Shown here in pieces: positions 45,468 through 56,205 of a stretch of DNA of 64,000 nt. Every line of letters starts with the position of its first letter. Position 1 is the first letter of the stretch. The notes below the pieces were generated by a model, which saw nothing but the letters and a program-made list of their open reading frames with translations, ran no database searches and was not told the DNA's origin. A program made the translations under genes and the position numbers. Origin of the DNA: an uncultured Methanobrevibacter sp. (GTDB lineage Archaea > Methanobacteriota > Methanobacteria > Methanobacteriales > Methanobacteriaceae); contig NZ_OMWA01000020.1 of NCBI RefSeq assembly GCF_900314615.1, positions 1 to 64,000 of the forward strand, in the 5' to 3' direction.

Positions 45468-46391
45468 ATGGCATGGGATGATACAGCTAGTAAAATATGG
45501 ATAGACGGAAAAATGGTAGACTGGAAAGATGCAAACATTCATGTGCTTTCTCACGTTGTACACTATGGTACAAGCGTTTTTGAAGGTATCAGAGCATATA
45601 AAAATGAAAATGGTGTTGCAGTTTTCCGTTTAAAAGAACATGTACAACGTCTGTTCGACTCAGCAAAAATCTACAAAATCGATATTCCTTTTACTCAAGA
45701 AGAAATTGAAGAAGCAATCTTAGAAACAGTTCGTGTAAATGACCTTGATGGCTGTTACATACGTCCTATTGTATTTAGAGGTTATGGAGAATTAGGTGTA
45801 AATCCTTTAAACTGTCCTGTTAATGTAGTTATTGCTGCTTGGGAATGGGGATCATATTTAGGAGAAGAAGGTATGGCAAATGGTGTTGACATAGGTGTAT
45901 CCTCCTGGAGAAAACCTGCACCGGACACTTTCCCTGCTCTTGCTAAATGTGGTGCAAACTATATGAACTCCCAATTGGCTAAACTCGAAGCTATTGAACA
46001 TGGTTATGATGAAGCTATTATGCTTGACTATGCGGGACATGTCTCTGAAGGTAGTGGAGAAAACATATTCCTCGTTGAAGGAGAAAAATTATTCACTCCT
46101 GCAATGTCATCTTCAAACCTTAAAGGTATTACAAGAGACTCAATCATGACTGTAGCTCGTGATTTGGGATATGAAGTTGTTGAAGAAATTATTTCAAGAG
46201 AAAGATTATACTCTGCAGATGAAGTGTTCTTTACCGGAACTGCAGCTGAAGTAACACCAATACGTTCAATTGACCACAGACAAATCGGTATAGGTAAAAG
46301 GGGACCAATTGCTGAAAAAATACAAAAAACCTTCTTTGACATTGTTGAAGCTAAAGTTGAAGACAAATATGGCTGGTTAAGTTATATTTAA
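45468..46391 (+). CDS. ilvE: Branched-chain amino acid aminotransferase
   Basis: PLP aminotransferase (fold type IV) giving valine, leucine and isoleucine from 2-oxo acids, 307 residues. [18 protein letters not shown] (about 32-49) and [20 protein letters not shown] contain the substrate loop and the PLP lysine, and [15 protein letters not shown] and [16 protein letters not shown] bind the cofactor phosphate. uppP starts 12 bases downstream behind GCGGTG and is probably cotranscribed, although unrelated in function. Confidence 0.96.
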   Translation: MAWDDTASKIWIDGKMVDWKDANIHVLSHVVHYGTSVFEGIRAYKNENGVAVFRLKEHVQRLFDSAKIYKIDIPFTQEEIEEAILETVRVNDLDGCYIRPIVFRGYGELGVNPLNCPVNVVIAAWEWGSYLGEEGMANGVDIGVSSWRKPAPDTFPALAKCGANYMNSQLAKLEAIEHGYDEAIMLDYAGHVSEGSGENIFLVEGEKLFTPAMSSSNLKGITRDSIMTVARDLGYEVVEEIISRERLYSADEVFFTGTAAEVTPIRSIDHRQIGIGKRGPIAEKIQKTFFDIVEAKVEDKYGWLSYI

Positions 46392-46403
46392 GCGGTGTAA
46401 TAT

Positions 46404-47237
46404 ATGGATATATTTCAGGGAATTATTATTGGTATCGTTCAGGGACTGACTGAATTTTTGCCTGTAAGTAGTTCAGCGCATTTGGTTTTTGTTCAGAATC
46501 TTTTAGGTGTTGAAGCAGATATTGCTTTCGACACTTTTCTTCATTTAGGAACTTTAATAGCAGTGGTATGGTATTTCAGATGGGATATCATAAAAATGAT
46601 AAGGTCCTGGATTTTAAGCATACAGGATTTGATTCAGGGAAGATTCATGGAAGGATTTTATTCAGATCCTTACAAGAGACTGGCATGGTATGTGATAATG
46701 GCAACAATTCCTGTAGGTATTGTAGGAGTATTTTTCGAAGATGCGATTGATTCATTATTCTCAGGTGCATTGTATGTTCCGGCATTCTTTTTATTTGTAA
46801 CCGGTACAATCCTGTACTTGTCACAAAGAATGGCCAGCGGTCACATTGACATGAATAACCTCTCTAAAAAAGAAGCGCTTTGGATGGGATTAGGTCAGGC
46901 ATGCGCAATATTGCCGGGTCTTTCACGTTCAGGTACTACAATTGCTGCAGGTCTTTCAATAGGTCTTGATAAGGAATTTGCTGCAAAATTCAGTTTCATA
47001 TTAGCAATTCCTGCAATATTAGGAGCTTTCCTTGTACAGGCTAAAGATATCGGTTCTGCATTGGATGTAAACTTTTTACCTGTAATTCTTGGTTTTATTG
47101 CAGCAATAATTGCCGGATATATGGCTATTAGATGGATGTTGGATTTAATTCAAAACAAGAGTTTGGATATATTTTCATACTACTGCTGGGCAGTTGGTAT
47201 AATCGTATTTATGGGCTCAATCGCTCATTTATTCTAA
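46404..47237 (+). CDS. uppP: Undecaprenyl-diphosphatase (BacA type)
   Basis: Membrane phosphatase that recycles the lipid carrier of cell-wall precursors, 277 residues with about eight segments. The two signatures are intact: GLTEFLPVSSSAHLVFVQ (about 14-31) and LPGLSRSGTTIAAGLSIGLD (about 170-190), with the catalytic Glu and Arg. In Methanobacteriales it would recycle undecaprenyl diphosphate from pseudomurein assembly. It is cotranscribed with ilvE and ends against the convergent adhesin gene at a palindromic terminator. Confidence 0.95.
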   Translation: MDIFQGIIIGIVQGLTEFLPVSSSAHLVFVQNLLGVEADIAFDTFLHLGTLIAVVWYFRWDIIKMIRSWILSIQDLIQGRFMEGFYSDPYKRLAWYVIMATIPVGIVGVFFEDAIDSLFSGALYVPAFFLFVTGTILYLSQRMASGHIDMNNLSKKEALWMGLGQACAILPGLSRSGTTIAAGLSIGLDKEFAAKFSFILAIPAILGAFLVQAKDIGSALDVNFLPVILGFIAAIIAGYMAIRWMLDLIQNKSLDIFSYYCWAVGIIVFMGSIAHLF

Positions 47238-47246
47238 AAAAAAATA

Positions 47247-47272
47247 AATCAATTATCATATGATAATTGATT
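47247..47272. terminator. Bidirectional palindrome between uppP and the adhesin gene
   Basis: A 26-base perfect palindrome centred between 47259 and 47260 (half AATCAATTATCAT). It fills the space between the convergent stops and overlaps the adhesin stop codon. It could form a hairpin in both transcripts. A-rich sequence on the left gives the T-tract for the leftward transcript; the rightward one lacks a good T-tract. Confidence 0.6.
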
Positions 47273-49298
47273 ATTTAATTACTTTAATTTTTTTAGTTAA
47301 AGTGGTGGTTCCGTAAGTTTTAGTTGACTTGAAACCTACTTTAACGGTATATTTTTTGTTTGCTTTTAAGTTAACAGTAAGTTTTGCCTGTCCTTTGCTG
47401 TTTGTTGTTTTGTAAATTGTTTTTCCGTTAATTTTAAATTTAACCTTAACATTATTTATTGCTTTTTTATTCGCATCTTTAAAAGTAACAACAAACTGTT
47501 TATTTTTACGGACTGTTGTTTTTGAAGCCTTTATAGTAGGTTTGACTACTTTAACTTTAATGGTTTTTTCACTTCCGGTATAATATTTGTTTCCCTTGTA
47601 GGTAACTTTAACATTGAAAGTTTTAACAGTGTCCTTAATCTGAAAGCTGGCAATTCCGTTGCTGTTGGTAGTTGCGGTATATGTTTTTCCTGCCATTTTG
47701 ATGGAAACTTTTTGACCCTTTATGGCCTTATTATAACAGTTCACCAGTTTAACAGACAGCTTTTTGCCGCTTTTGTAATATTTGTTAAAATCATTTACAA
47801 TCAATGTGGAATATTTTGAATTAACTGCCAATTCCATTTTCTGATTGTCTATTTTTGCATAAACTAACTCATCATAACTTTCAGGCTTAATATTGAAAGT
47901 TGCAACGCCGTTTTCCAGTTTTTTCGTAATTCTTGTTGAAGTGGTATATACCGTTACTTCCAGCGGTAGATTAACGCTTCCGTCTAATTTGCGGATTTCT
48001 TTTGTTTCGTTGTCATAGTAATAATTCAAATCTACAGTCAGGACATTATTTTTATTCATATAAACAACGCCGTCATTTGCCGAAAATGTCATAACCAGCC
48101 ATCTGGAAGCATTTATCTTATCCGGTCTGTGGTCTCCGTCATGTGGAGAGTAATAATATGGGCTTATGTTGTTTTGCCCCCACCAGCAGTAAAGTACAGT
48201 TGCATTGTCATCTAAGGAAATGTCTCCGTAGGATCTTCCTTTTATCATATAGTTTCCCACAATTGCACAGTTCTCCATTATAAGCTCAGTGTCTTTGAAA
48301 TTGTTGGTCACTACTCCGTGGTATCCTGCATGATTCTGTTCAAAAATGGTGTTGTAAACTTTTGTTATAACATGCTGGCCGCTTGGAGGTGCTAGAATTG
48401 CAGCCGCATAATATTGAACATCATTGTATCCGAAATAACTGTTGTTAATGAGGGCATAATTATGGTTGCTTATTCCTCCTGCGGTGTAGTTTGTAGTCAG
48501 ATATTCGAATCTGCAGTTGTTGATTGTTGCATTTCCAAGGTTTAACATGGCTGCTGCTGAGTATACTGCAAAATTCTTTGAAAATATGCATCCGTCCAGG
48601 TTAATTATTCCATTTGTTGCAATACATCCTCCTACACTTTCCTTTGCAGTCAGATAGTTTCCGGTAAAATTGGAATTTTTAATATTGGTTTTTCCATATG
48701 TGTAAAGGACGCCTCCATATTGGTGAGCGCTGTTGTTTATAAAACAAGTATTTTCAATATTTAAAGTTCCGAGGTTATTGTATATTGCTCCTCCGTTTTT
48801 ATATCCTCGGGAATTGCTTAAAATACAATTTTTAATTATAATTTCTCCGCCTTCATTATGAATCAGTCCTCCGTTGTCATCCAAATTCCCGTTTGTTAAA
48901 GTAAGATTAATTAAAGTTAATTTGCTGTTTGAATTCATTGTAAATAATCTTCCAAGAGATTCGCAGTCTATTACTGTATTTTCTTTGGATTTGCCGATAA
49001 GTTCTACTGACTTGTCCACTGTGAGGTTTCTGTTGTTTTCACCTGCATATCTGCCTTCATTCAGGTATACTGTAGTATCATTCGATGTATAATCTATAGC
49101 ATATCTTAAGCTTTTAAAAGGATTTTTTTGACTTCCGTCTCCTGAATCATCATCACCTTCAGGTGAAATGTGCACTTCAAATGTATCAGAACTGGTAACT
49201 GTAGTGTTAAAATCGTCTACAGCACTGACACAACTTATTGTTGTTATAATTGACAAAATTACTAAAAGTAGTGAAATTTGTTTACATCGTTTATTCAT
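47271..49298 (-). CDS. Secreted beta-helix adhesin-like protein
   Basis: I start at ATG 49298 because GGAGG lies 5-9 bases before it, within a longer in-frame extension; this gives 675 residues. A signal peptide (about 1-26, ending VSA) is followed by a Pro-rich-hydrolase-like right-handed beta-helix (about 45-330: DDSGDGSQKNPFKSLRYAID opens it, as in many such proteins) and three Ig-like domains (about 380-675), the last two Lys-rich (YKGNKYYTGSEKTIKVKV). There is no C-terminal membrane anchor. Same architecture as the protein at 26712, so a second wall-associated adhesin candidate. Confidence 0.82.
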   Translation of the reverse strand: MNKRCKQISLLLVILSIITTISCVSAVDDFNTTVTSSDTFEVHISPEGDDDSGDGSQKNPFKSLRYAIDYTSNDTTVYLNEGRYAGENNRNLTVDKSVELIGKSKENTVIDCESLGRLFTMNSNSKLTLINLTLTNGNLDDNGGLIHNEGGEIIIKNCILSNSRGYKNGGAIYNNLGTLNIENTCFINNSAHQYGGVLYTYGKTNIKNSNFTGNYLTAKESVGGCIATNGIINLDGCIFSKNFAVYSAAAMLNLGNATINNCRFEYLTTNYTAGGISNHNYALINNSYFGYNDVQYYAAAILAPPSGQHVITKVYNTIFEQNHAGYHGVVTNNFKDTELIMENCAIVGNYMIKGRSYGDISLDDNATVLYCWWGQNNISPYYYSPHDGDHRPDKINASRWLVMTFSANDGVVYMNKNNVLTVDLNYYYDNETKEIRKLDGSVNLPLEVTVYTTSTRITKKLENGVATFNIKPESYDELVYAKIDNQKMELAVNSKYSTLIVNDFNKYYKSGKKLSVKLVNCYNKAIKGQKVSIKMAGKTYTATTNSNGIASFQIKDTVKTFNVKVTYKGNKYYTGSEKTIKVKVVKPTIKASKTTVRKNKQFVVTFKDANKKAINNVKVKFKINGKTIYKTTNSKGQAKLTVNLKANKKYTVKVGFKSTKTYGTTTLTKKIKVIK

Positions 49299-49419
49299 TT
49301 TTTCCTCCATATGTAAAAACGTTCTTATTGATAGTAGTTTATAAAAATAAATTAATAAAGATATCTAAAAAATTTCGATGATGTGAAATGGAGGGGTGAT
49401 TTAAAATTTGGTGTGATTC
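49299..49419. other. Upstream region of the adhesin gene
   Basis: AT-rich. It holds the promoter of the leftward adhesin gene; a TATA-like run lies around 49335-49355 on the minus strand. Nothing else is visible. Confidence 0.4.
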
Positions 49420-49451
49420 TAATAAAAAAAGTGTTAGAGAATGAAATCTCT
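49420..49451 (-). terminator. Terminator of the CobT-like gene overlapping its stop codon
   Basis: On the minus strand AGAGA (49451-49447) pairs with TCTCT (49440-49436) around a 6-base loop, followed by AACAC and a run of seven T. The stop TAG (49452-49450) shares bases with the stem. Confidence 0.6.
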
Positions 49452-50526
49452 ATCTGCAAACTTTTTCTATTTTTTTTCTAAGTTTTTCAACGGAATTTCC
49501 TAAAGCAAGTGCACTGTACATTGCTCCACCGGCGCCTGCACCTTCTTTAACAAATCCTTTGAGGTAATTTTTAAGTCCGCCATGTTCGGATTCTTCAAAT
49601 TTCGGATCAACCACGTTAACGGTAATGTTGCCGTCAATCTGTTTTAATATTCCGAATAAATCTGCGGTTTCATCACCTGCCACATAAACTGTGGTTGCAA
49701 GATTAATTCTTGAAAAATCAAATGTAGGCTGTACGGATTTTATAATAGCGCATGCTGCGGCCATCTGAGTTCCACCCGCTAAAATAATTGGAATGTCTGA
49801 ACCCAATACAATTCCTGCTATTGCCGGCAGTGTAGGATCACCTACTGCACCGATTGCCTGCATTGCATCAATATCATCAGTTTTAGGGTCAAGTCCCGCA
49901 TTTTTAAGTCCCTCATCAACGACTTTGCTTTTCATGTCATGAGGATTGTGAGGCATGCTTCCGCTTACTTTTTCATTTGCGTCATATCCGAGTGCCCTCA
50001 GGACTCCCAAAGCGGTTGTAGTTCCTGCAGCAATACTTTCACCAATCAAAAGCATTTCATGTCTTCTTGATAATTCGGCACCTAAATCCTTTGCATTTTC
50101 AAATATTTCCAGTGGATTTAAAACACCTTTTCCGGTTCTTATATCTCTTCCATAGTCTTTTCCAAGGTTTACGTATTCCACATCGGGTTTGATTTTGGAA
50201 CCTGCATCAACAATAACGAATGGGATGTTTGAAAGTTGAAGTGCCGCTTTTGTCAGTCTTGCTGGTGTAGGTGCAGCTTCATCTCCCACTACGGTTTCAG
50301 CTGGAGCATCACAGCATCTCACTTCTCCCAAAACCATAAATTCTACATCTGAAGCGGGAGTATATTCTGTTAAATCAGCTGAAGGGCCTGCACCTGAAAT
50401 TCCATCAATCAATGATGTTTCAGTTGTTCCAATTGTAAGTAAAAATACCGGATCGTCACATTCCTGTAATTTTCTGGTTAATTCATCTGATCCGTAGGTT
50501 TTTATTCCATCAATCATCTTTTTCAC
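49450..50526 (-). CDS. CobT-like nicotinate-nucleotide phosphoribosyltransferase (UPF0284 type)
   Basis: A 358-residue protein of the archaeal CobT-related family, probably activating a lower-ligand base as its riboside phosphate for cobamide assembly. Gly-rich loops LLTIGTTETSLIDGISGAGP and IGESIAAGTTTALGVLRALG and the stretch GDPTLPAIAGIVLGS then ILAGGTQMAAACAI fit the CobT fold. The catalytic glutamate is not obvious to me by eye. Its start overlaps the upstream gene by 17 bases, so translation is coupled. The exact base substrate in methanogens is uncertain. Confidence 0.8.
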   Translation of the reverse strand: MKKMIDGIKTYGSDELTRKLQECDDPVFLLTIGTTETSLIDGISGAGPSADLTEYTPASDVEFMVLGEVRCCDAPAETVVGDEAAPTPARLTKAALQLSNIPFVIVDAGSKIKPDVEYVNLGKDYGRDIRTGKGVLNPLEIFENAKDLGAELSRRHEMLLIGESIAAGTTTALGVLRALGYDANEKVSGSMPHNPHDMKSKVVDEGLKNAGLDPKTDDIDAMQAIGAVGDPTLPAIAGIVLGSDIPIILAGGTQMAAACAIIKSVQPTFDFSRINLATTVYVAGDETADLFGILKQIDGNITVNVVDPKFEESEHGGLKNYLKGFVKEGAGAGGAMYSALALGNSVEKLRKKIEKVCR

Positions 50527-51013
50527 CTTGTTTTTTCAACAAATCAATAATGATTTTATTCTGATTAATAATCTTTTTATTTTGAAGCATAATTTTCTTT
50601 AACATTTCCATTTCCGGAAGTTCATCATCGGTTTTAAATGTCTTCCCGTCTCTTGCTCTTGGCGGAATTCTAATCTGCTCTTTTGGAGGAAGCTTATTTT
50701 CTTCTTTCGGCATTTTTGGAATTACTCCTCTAGATGCGCTGTCTTCTCTAGAGATAAAATCCACATATCTGTGTGTAACCTTGTTCTTTCCTCGCTCTTC
50801 CAATAATTCCATCAGTCTTTCATCCACATTGTCAACGCCGACAAGCTGTTCCTGCTCTACTTCATGAATTAATCTTTTCTGAATGTTGTATGCGTTATAA
50901 ATTGGTATTCCTCTGGCATTACATTCGTTTTTGAACATATCATGAATGTTGATGTCTCCAGTTAATTGTTTTACTCTTTTCTGCTCAAGAGTATTAGCAC
51001 TATAAAATCCCAT
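50510..51013 (-). CDS. Hypothetical protein coupled to the CobT-like gene
   Basis: A 167-residue charged protein with no signal peptide or membrane segment. The N-terminal half looks helical (QLTGDINIHDMFKNECNARG), the middle (about 95-135) is Pro/Lys-rich and probably disordered, and the C-terminus (about 135-165) is a short coiled coil (MLQNKKIINQNKIIIDLLKK). It overlaps the CobT-like gene by 17 bases, suggesting joint translation, yet shows no link to cobamide chemistry. Family not recognised. Confidence 0.7.
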   Translation of the reverse strand: MGFYSANTLEQKRVKQLTGDINIHDMFKNECNARGIPIYNAYNIQKRLIHEVEQEQLVGVDNVDERLMELLEERGKNKVTHRYVDFISREDSASRGVIPKMPKEENKLPPKEQIRIPPRARDGKTFKTDDELPEMEMLKKIMLQNKKIINQNKIIIDLLKKQGEKDD

Positions 51014-51061
51014 GTTTTTACTTATGTATCTCTAATTAAAAATATTTTTCATATATGAATT

Positions 51062-51119
51062 TGTCTAATTTTGATACATTAGTAAAGTATTTATAAATTA
51101 AATGTCTAATTATTGTACA
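51062..51119 (+). promoter_or_regulatory. Paired TGT-N11-ACA operators flanking the TATA box
   Basis: TGTCTAATTTTGATACA (51062-51078) and TGTCTAATTATTGTACA (51103-51119) are two 17-base sites with the same ends and first eight bases, 41 bases apart start to start (about four helical turns). The TATA-like GTATTTATAAAT (about 51087-51098) lies between them, and the second site covers the expected transcription start. This is a likely autoregulatory operator of the following HTH gene. Confidence 0.65.
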
Positions 51120-51130
51120 TAGGTGATATA

Positions 51131-51580
51131 ATGTTAGTGGATATTTTGGGAAAACATCCTCAAATTAAAGTAATTGACTATATGTTATCCTGTCCGTTTC
51201 ATGAAATGACTAAACAGCAGTTGGCTGTAGGTTCTGAAATATCAAGGTCCACATTAGATAGGTTCATTGAAGATTTTCTTGAATATGGTCTATTGTGTAA
51301 AAAGGGATCAAAATATATTGTTAATTCTAAATCTGTATTTATAAAAGAGTTTTATGAAATAAATAAGAAACTTGTGCAAATTGAGATCGAAACACAATCA
51401 AATCTTCCTGAAGAGAAATTTTTAGAATATTCTGATAAAGAATTAGATGAAATGTTAAGTGACATTCCTGATGAAGTTGATTTAGATAAATTGGAATTTG
51501 AAATCGAATCAAGAGAATTTTATACATTTTCAGGGGATAATTCTGCAAAAAAACCATTTGATTTAATCTTGTTGGGGTGA
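51131..51580 (+). CDS. Winged-helix DNA-binding protein
   Basis: From ATG 51131 (AGGTGAT at 51121-51127 before it) the protein has 149 residues. The N-terminal domain (about 1-65) is a winged helix: HEMTKQQLAVGSEISRSTLD then RFIEDFLEYGLLCKKGSKYI. The C-terminal half is acidic (SDKELDEMLSDIPDEVDLDK) and ends LILLG. Next genes follow closely: a DUF3467-like protein 4 bases on and a second winged-helix gene. The operator pair upstream suggests it represses its own promoter. The acidic half may bind a partner protein. Confidence 0.75.
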   Translation: MLVDILGKHPQIKVIDYMLSCPFHEMTKQQLAVGSEISRSTLDRFIEDFLEYGLLCKKGSKYIVNSKSVFIKEFYEINKKLVQIEIETQSNLPEEKFLEYSDKELDEMLSDIPDEVDLDKLEFEIESREFYTFSGDNSAKKPFDLILLG

Positions 51581-51584
51581 AATC

Positions 51585-51830
51585 ATGAAAAAAATATCTG
51601 ATATACCATATGATGAAGAAGTTAAAATAAATGAAAATTCTAAAGTTGTACATGCATCTTCTTTTGGATTAGGCGGGTCTAGTGATGAAATTAGGATAAT
51701 CGTCTGCGATAAAAAATTAGTATGTAATGATAATGGATTTAAAATAATTAATGAATCAAATTTACAATTGGTAATTAGTAAAAAAACAGCTAAAGATTTA
51801 AAAAATCTTTTAGATGAATATATCGATTGA
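51585..51830 (+). CDS. Small DUF3467-like protein
   Basis: An 81-residue protein: VVHASSFGLGGSSDEIRIIV is followed by a polar turn and LQLVISKKTAKDLKNLLDEY. The pattern of an N-terminal strand, a short loop and a C-terminal helix with S-x-x-x-A-K-x-L resembles the small DUF3467 proteins found in bacteria and archaea, of unknown function. It begins 4 bases after the winged-helix gene, so both are cotranscribed. The family assignment is by eye and weak. Confidence 0.6.
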   Translation: MKKISDIPYDEEVKINENSKVVHASSFGLGGSSDEIRIIVCDKKLVCNDNGFKIINESNLQLVISKKTAKDLKNLLDEYID

Positions 51831-51844
51831 AAAGGGGTGTTTTT

Positions 51845-52119
51845 GTGAAAACCAACACCATTATTCAAGAGGAAATATTGTTCTTTTTGTACCATGACAA
51901 ATATTTCAACAAGCGCCACACTCCAATTGTCAATATTTGTAACAAATTATCTCAAATTCCCTGTAAATACATCAAAAGGAATTAAAAAACTTATATAAAC
52001 TTAAATTAATTAGTTTTAAGAAAACTAAGCATGGTAATGATGTTTTCTTAAATATTAGTAAGAAAAAAGAAATTGAAGAGATAATTTCTAAAAAGCTTGA
52101 TTCATTATATTCGTTATAA
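51845..52119 (+). pseudogene. Small winged-helix gene with a -1 frameshift
   Basis: GTG 51845 (AAGGGGTG before it) opens a frame reading MKTNTIIQEEILFFLYHDKY up to a stop at 51983-51985. From 51967 a second frame is open to TAA 52117-52119 and reads ELKNLYKLKLISF, then HGNDVFLNISKKKEIEEII. Joined at about 51976, they give a coherent 91-residue winged-helix domain (IVNICNKLSQIPCKYIKR, then ELKNLYKLKLISF). One base is missing near AAAAGGAATT. It is either a recent loss, a sequencing error in a homopolymer-rich spot, or less likely recoding. Third gene of the 51131 cluster. Confidence 0.65.
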
Positions 52120-52166
52120 GTTTATATTGATAAAAATTATATAATAAATATAAAATGTTATTTTAA

Positions 52167-53765
<1,599 letters not shown>

Positions 53766-53879
53766 TCGAGTGATAATTGTCAACTGTTAATCAAATTTTG
53801 TTAAAATTAAATAACTCATATCGACCCAAATTATATTCAACCATCACATATAATAAAAATCACCATCATATTTAAAAAT

Positions 53880-54431
53880 ATGATAACATTTATAACTGGT
53901 AACGAACATAAAGTTAAAGAAGCAGAGAACATTTTCAAAGATTATGACATAAACTTGAAGCATATTGATTTAGGTTACGAAGAACCTCAGGGAACTCTTG
54001 AGGAAGTGGCTATATCAGGCGCAAAATATGCTTGTCATGAACTTGACTGTCCTGTGATTGTTGAAGATGCTGGTTTATTCATTAAAGCTTTAAACGGATT
54101 TCCGGGAACATATTCTCATTATGTTCAGGATACTTTAGGAAATCAGGGAATTTTAAAGTTATTAGCAGATTCAAATGACCGTTATGCCGAATTCAGGTCA
54201 GTTATTGGGTACTGTGCCCCCAATTCTGAGCCCAAGACTTTTTTAGGCAAGGTGTCAGGTGAAATCGCAGTTGAAGAAAGAGGAGATTTAGGATTTGCTT
54301 TTGATCCGATTTTCTATGTTCCTAGTCTGGATAAGACTTTTGGAGAACTTACAACTGATGAAAAAAACCAATTTTCACATAGAAAAAATTCTTTAGAACA
54401 ATTCATTAAATGGTATTCTTCTAGAGAATAG
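53880..54431 (+). CDS. XTP/dITP pyrophosphatase (RdgB/HAM1)
   Basis: House-cleaning enzyme that hydrolyses deaminated purine triphosphates such as XTP and dITP, 183 residues. [16 protein letters not shown] (4-19) is the family signature, with [19 protein letters not shown] and [12 protein letters not shown] later. A TATA-like CATATAATAAA about 30 bases before the ATG and no ribosome-binding site suggest a leaderless mRNA. It stands between Kae1-Bud32 and S15, a neighbourhood typical of euryarchaeal core genes. Confidence 0.93.
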   Translation: MITFITGNEHKVKEAENIFKDYDINLKHIDLGYEEPQGTLEEVAISGAKYACHELDCPVIVEDAGLFIKALNGFPGTYSHYVQDTLGNQGILKLLADSNDRYAEFRSVIGYCAPNSEPKTFLGKVSGEIAVEERGDLGFAFDPIFYVPSLDKTFGELTTDEKNQFSHRKNSLEQFIKWYSSRE

Positions 54432-54481
54432 TATATAATTGGGCTTATTTAAGATTTAAAAAATTTAAAGAGGTTTATATT

Positions 54482-54880
54482 ATGGCAAGACCAGAATGGG
54501 TAACTTACAGTGATGAAGAAATTGAAGAAATGATTTTAAAATTTAACAGAGAAGGTAAAAGTACTTCCGAAATCGGTATTGTATTAAGAGACCAATACGG
54601 AATCCCTTCAGTTAAAGATGTAACTGGTGAAAGAATTACTGAAATCTTAAGAAGAAACGGTCAGGCTGGAGAATATCCGGAAGACTTAATGAACTTAATC
54701 AGAAGAGCAGTAAACATCAGAGATCACTTAGAAGAAAACCCAAAAGACTTACACTCAAAAAGAGGATTAACTATCATTGAATCCAGAATCAGAAGATTAG
54801 CTTCCTACTACGTAAGTGAAGGTAGATTACCAGAAGGTTGGAGATATAATCCAAGAGAAGCAGCACTCCTTGTTAAATAG
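54482..54880 (+). CDS. rps15: Ribosomal protein S15 (uS15), archaeal type
   Basis: A 132-residue ribosomal protein with the archaeal/eukaryotic N-terminal extension ([20 protein letters not shown]) and the S15 core ([38 protein letters not shown]). AAAGAGG precedes ATG 54482. Strong codon bias. The RecJ-like gene follows with a probable short overlap. Confidence 0.97.
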   Translation: MARPEWVTYSDEEIEEMILKFNREGKSTSEIGIVLRDQYGIPSVKDVTGERITEILRRNGQAGEYPEDLMNLIRRAVNIRDHLEENPKDLHSKRGLTIIESRIRRLASYYVSEGRLPEGWRYNPREAALLVK

Positions 54881-56204
54881 AGCTAGTGAAGCTACAAGTA
54901 TGCTCAAAGAGCATATGGAAAATGATTCAGTTATAAGATTAATTTCTCATAACGATGCTGATGGAATTTCAGCAGCTGCTGTTATAGCAAATGCTTTGGC
55001 TGAAGAAGATGTACAGTTTCATACTTCCAGCATCCCACGTCTAAAAGAAGAAGATGTTAATCATCTCAGAAGTGAAAAATATGATTTATTTATTTTCACA
55101 GACATGGGAAGTCCTTTCATTAAGGAATTTAACACCTATAAGCATGATGTTATTGTAGCAGACCACCACCAGGTGGATGACACAGAAAGCGAAAGCAATG
55201 TCGTCCACGTCAATCCTCACCTTTTCGGTGTTGACGGAAGCAGGGATTTATGTGGTGCAGGTTCTGCTTATTTGACCATTCGTGATTTGGACAAAAAACA
55301 TTTGGCATACTATGCACTTGTCGGTGCATTTGGAGATATGCAGGGACAAAGCGGCTTTACAGGTGTTAACAGATTAATCCTTGATGATGCACTTGAAAGC
55401 GGAAATCTGGAAATTCATGAAGGTTTAAAGATTGTTTCAAAATCAACCGAACCGATTTTCAAATCCCTTGCTTATACATTTTCACCGCCTCTTCCTGGAA
55501 TCAGCGGTGATTTGGATGGTGCCCGTGAATTTTTAGAGAGGATGAATTTGTCCTACGGTATCAAATTCACAGATATGGAAGATGAAGAAAAAGATTTGCT
55601 TAAAGATGCACTTATTAACATAAACCCTGATATTTTCGGTGACTGTTACACTGTACCTAAACAGGTACCTATGCTTAGGGATTTGGAAGAATTCTCCTAC
55701 ATTCTTGATGCATGCGGCAAAAATAAAAAACAGGGCTTAGGTTTAAGCATTGCTTTGGGCGAAAAGGATCAGGCTTTGGATGCTGCCTTAAGATTTCAGC
55801 GCCAGTACCGTGACCAGATTGTTAAAGGCCTTCAGTGGGCTAAAAAAGAAGGAGCTCAGCAATTGAATTCTATACAATATTTGTATAGTGAAGATAAAGT
55901 TTTAAAATCTGTAATGGGAACTATTGCAAGTATAGGATTGTCCGTTGAGATACTTGATGAGTCAAAACCTGTCATTGGAATGTCAAGACTGCACAATGAC
56001 ATTAAAATTTCAGGCAGAACAACAAGAGACATGGTTGAAAAAGGCGTTAATTTAGGCAAAGCTTTAAAAGACTCTTCAAACAATTTCGGCGGAACCGGCG
56101 GGGGCCACGATATTGCAGCAGGTGCTATGATACCTTATGAAAGCAAAGACAATTTCCTGCACATACTTGATGAAATGGTTGAATATCAGTTAAGTGGTGA
56201 ATAA
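54870..56204 (+). CDS. DHH-family phosphoesterase, archaeal RecJ-like
   Basis: Single-strand nuclease-type DHH protein of about 444 residues, related to archaeal RecJ/GAN that works with the GINS-MCM replication helicase, though many members are inactive. [20 protein letters not shown] is motif [12 protein letters not shown] is the DHH motif, and [19 protein letters not shown] is the DHHA1 end. The start is uncertain: TTG 54870 overlaps rps15 by 11 bases and keeps an amphipathic first helix; ATG 54900 is the alternative. Neither has a strong ribosome-binding site, so translation is probably coupled to rps15. Confidence 0.88.
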   Translation: MLNRASEATSMLKEHMENDSVIRLISHNDADGISAAAVIANALAEEDVQFHTSSIPRLKEEDVNHLRSEKYDLFIFTDMGSPFIKEFNTYKHDVIVADHHQVDDTESESNVVHVNPHLFGVDGSRDLCGAGSAYLTIRDLDKKHLAYYALVGAFGDMQGQSGFTGVNRLILDDALESGNLEIHEGLKIVSKSTEPIFKSLAYTFSPPLPGISGDLDGAREFLERMNLSYGIKFTDMEDEEKDLLKDALININPDIFGDCYTVPKQVPMLRDLEEFSYILDACGKNKKQGLGLSIALGEKDQALDAALRFQRQYRDQIVKGLQWAKKEGAQQLNSIQYLYSEDKVLKSVMGTIASIGLSVEILDESKPVIGMSRLHNDIKISGRTTRDMVEKGVNLGKALKDSSNNFGGTGGGHDIAAGAMIPYESKDNFLHILDEMVEYQLSGE

Positions 56205-56205
56205 T

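Noticed and set aside
51967..51990. Programmed -1 frameshifting in the split winged-helix gene
   Set aside because: No X-XXY-YYZ slippery heptamer lies in the overlap before the stop; the A-rich run that resembles one comes after the stop of the first frame.
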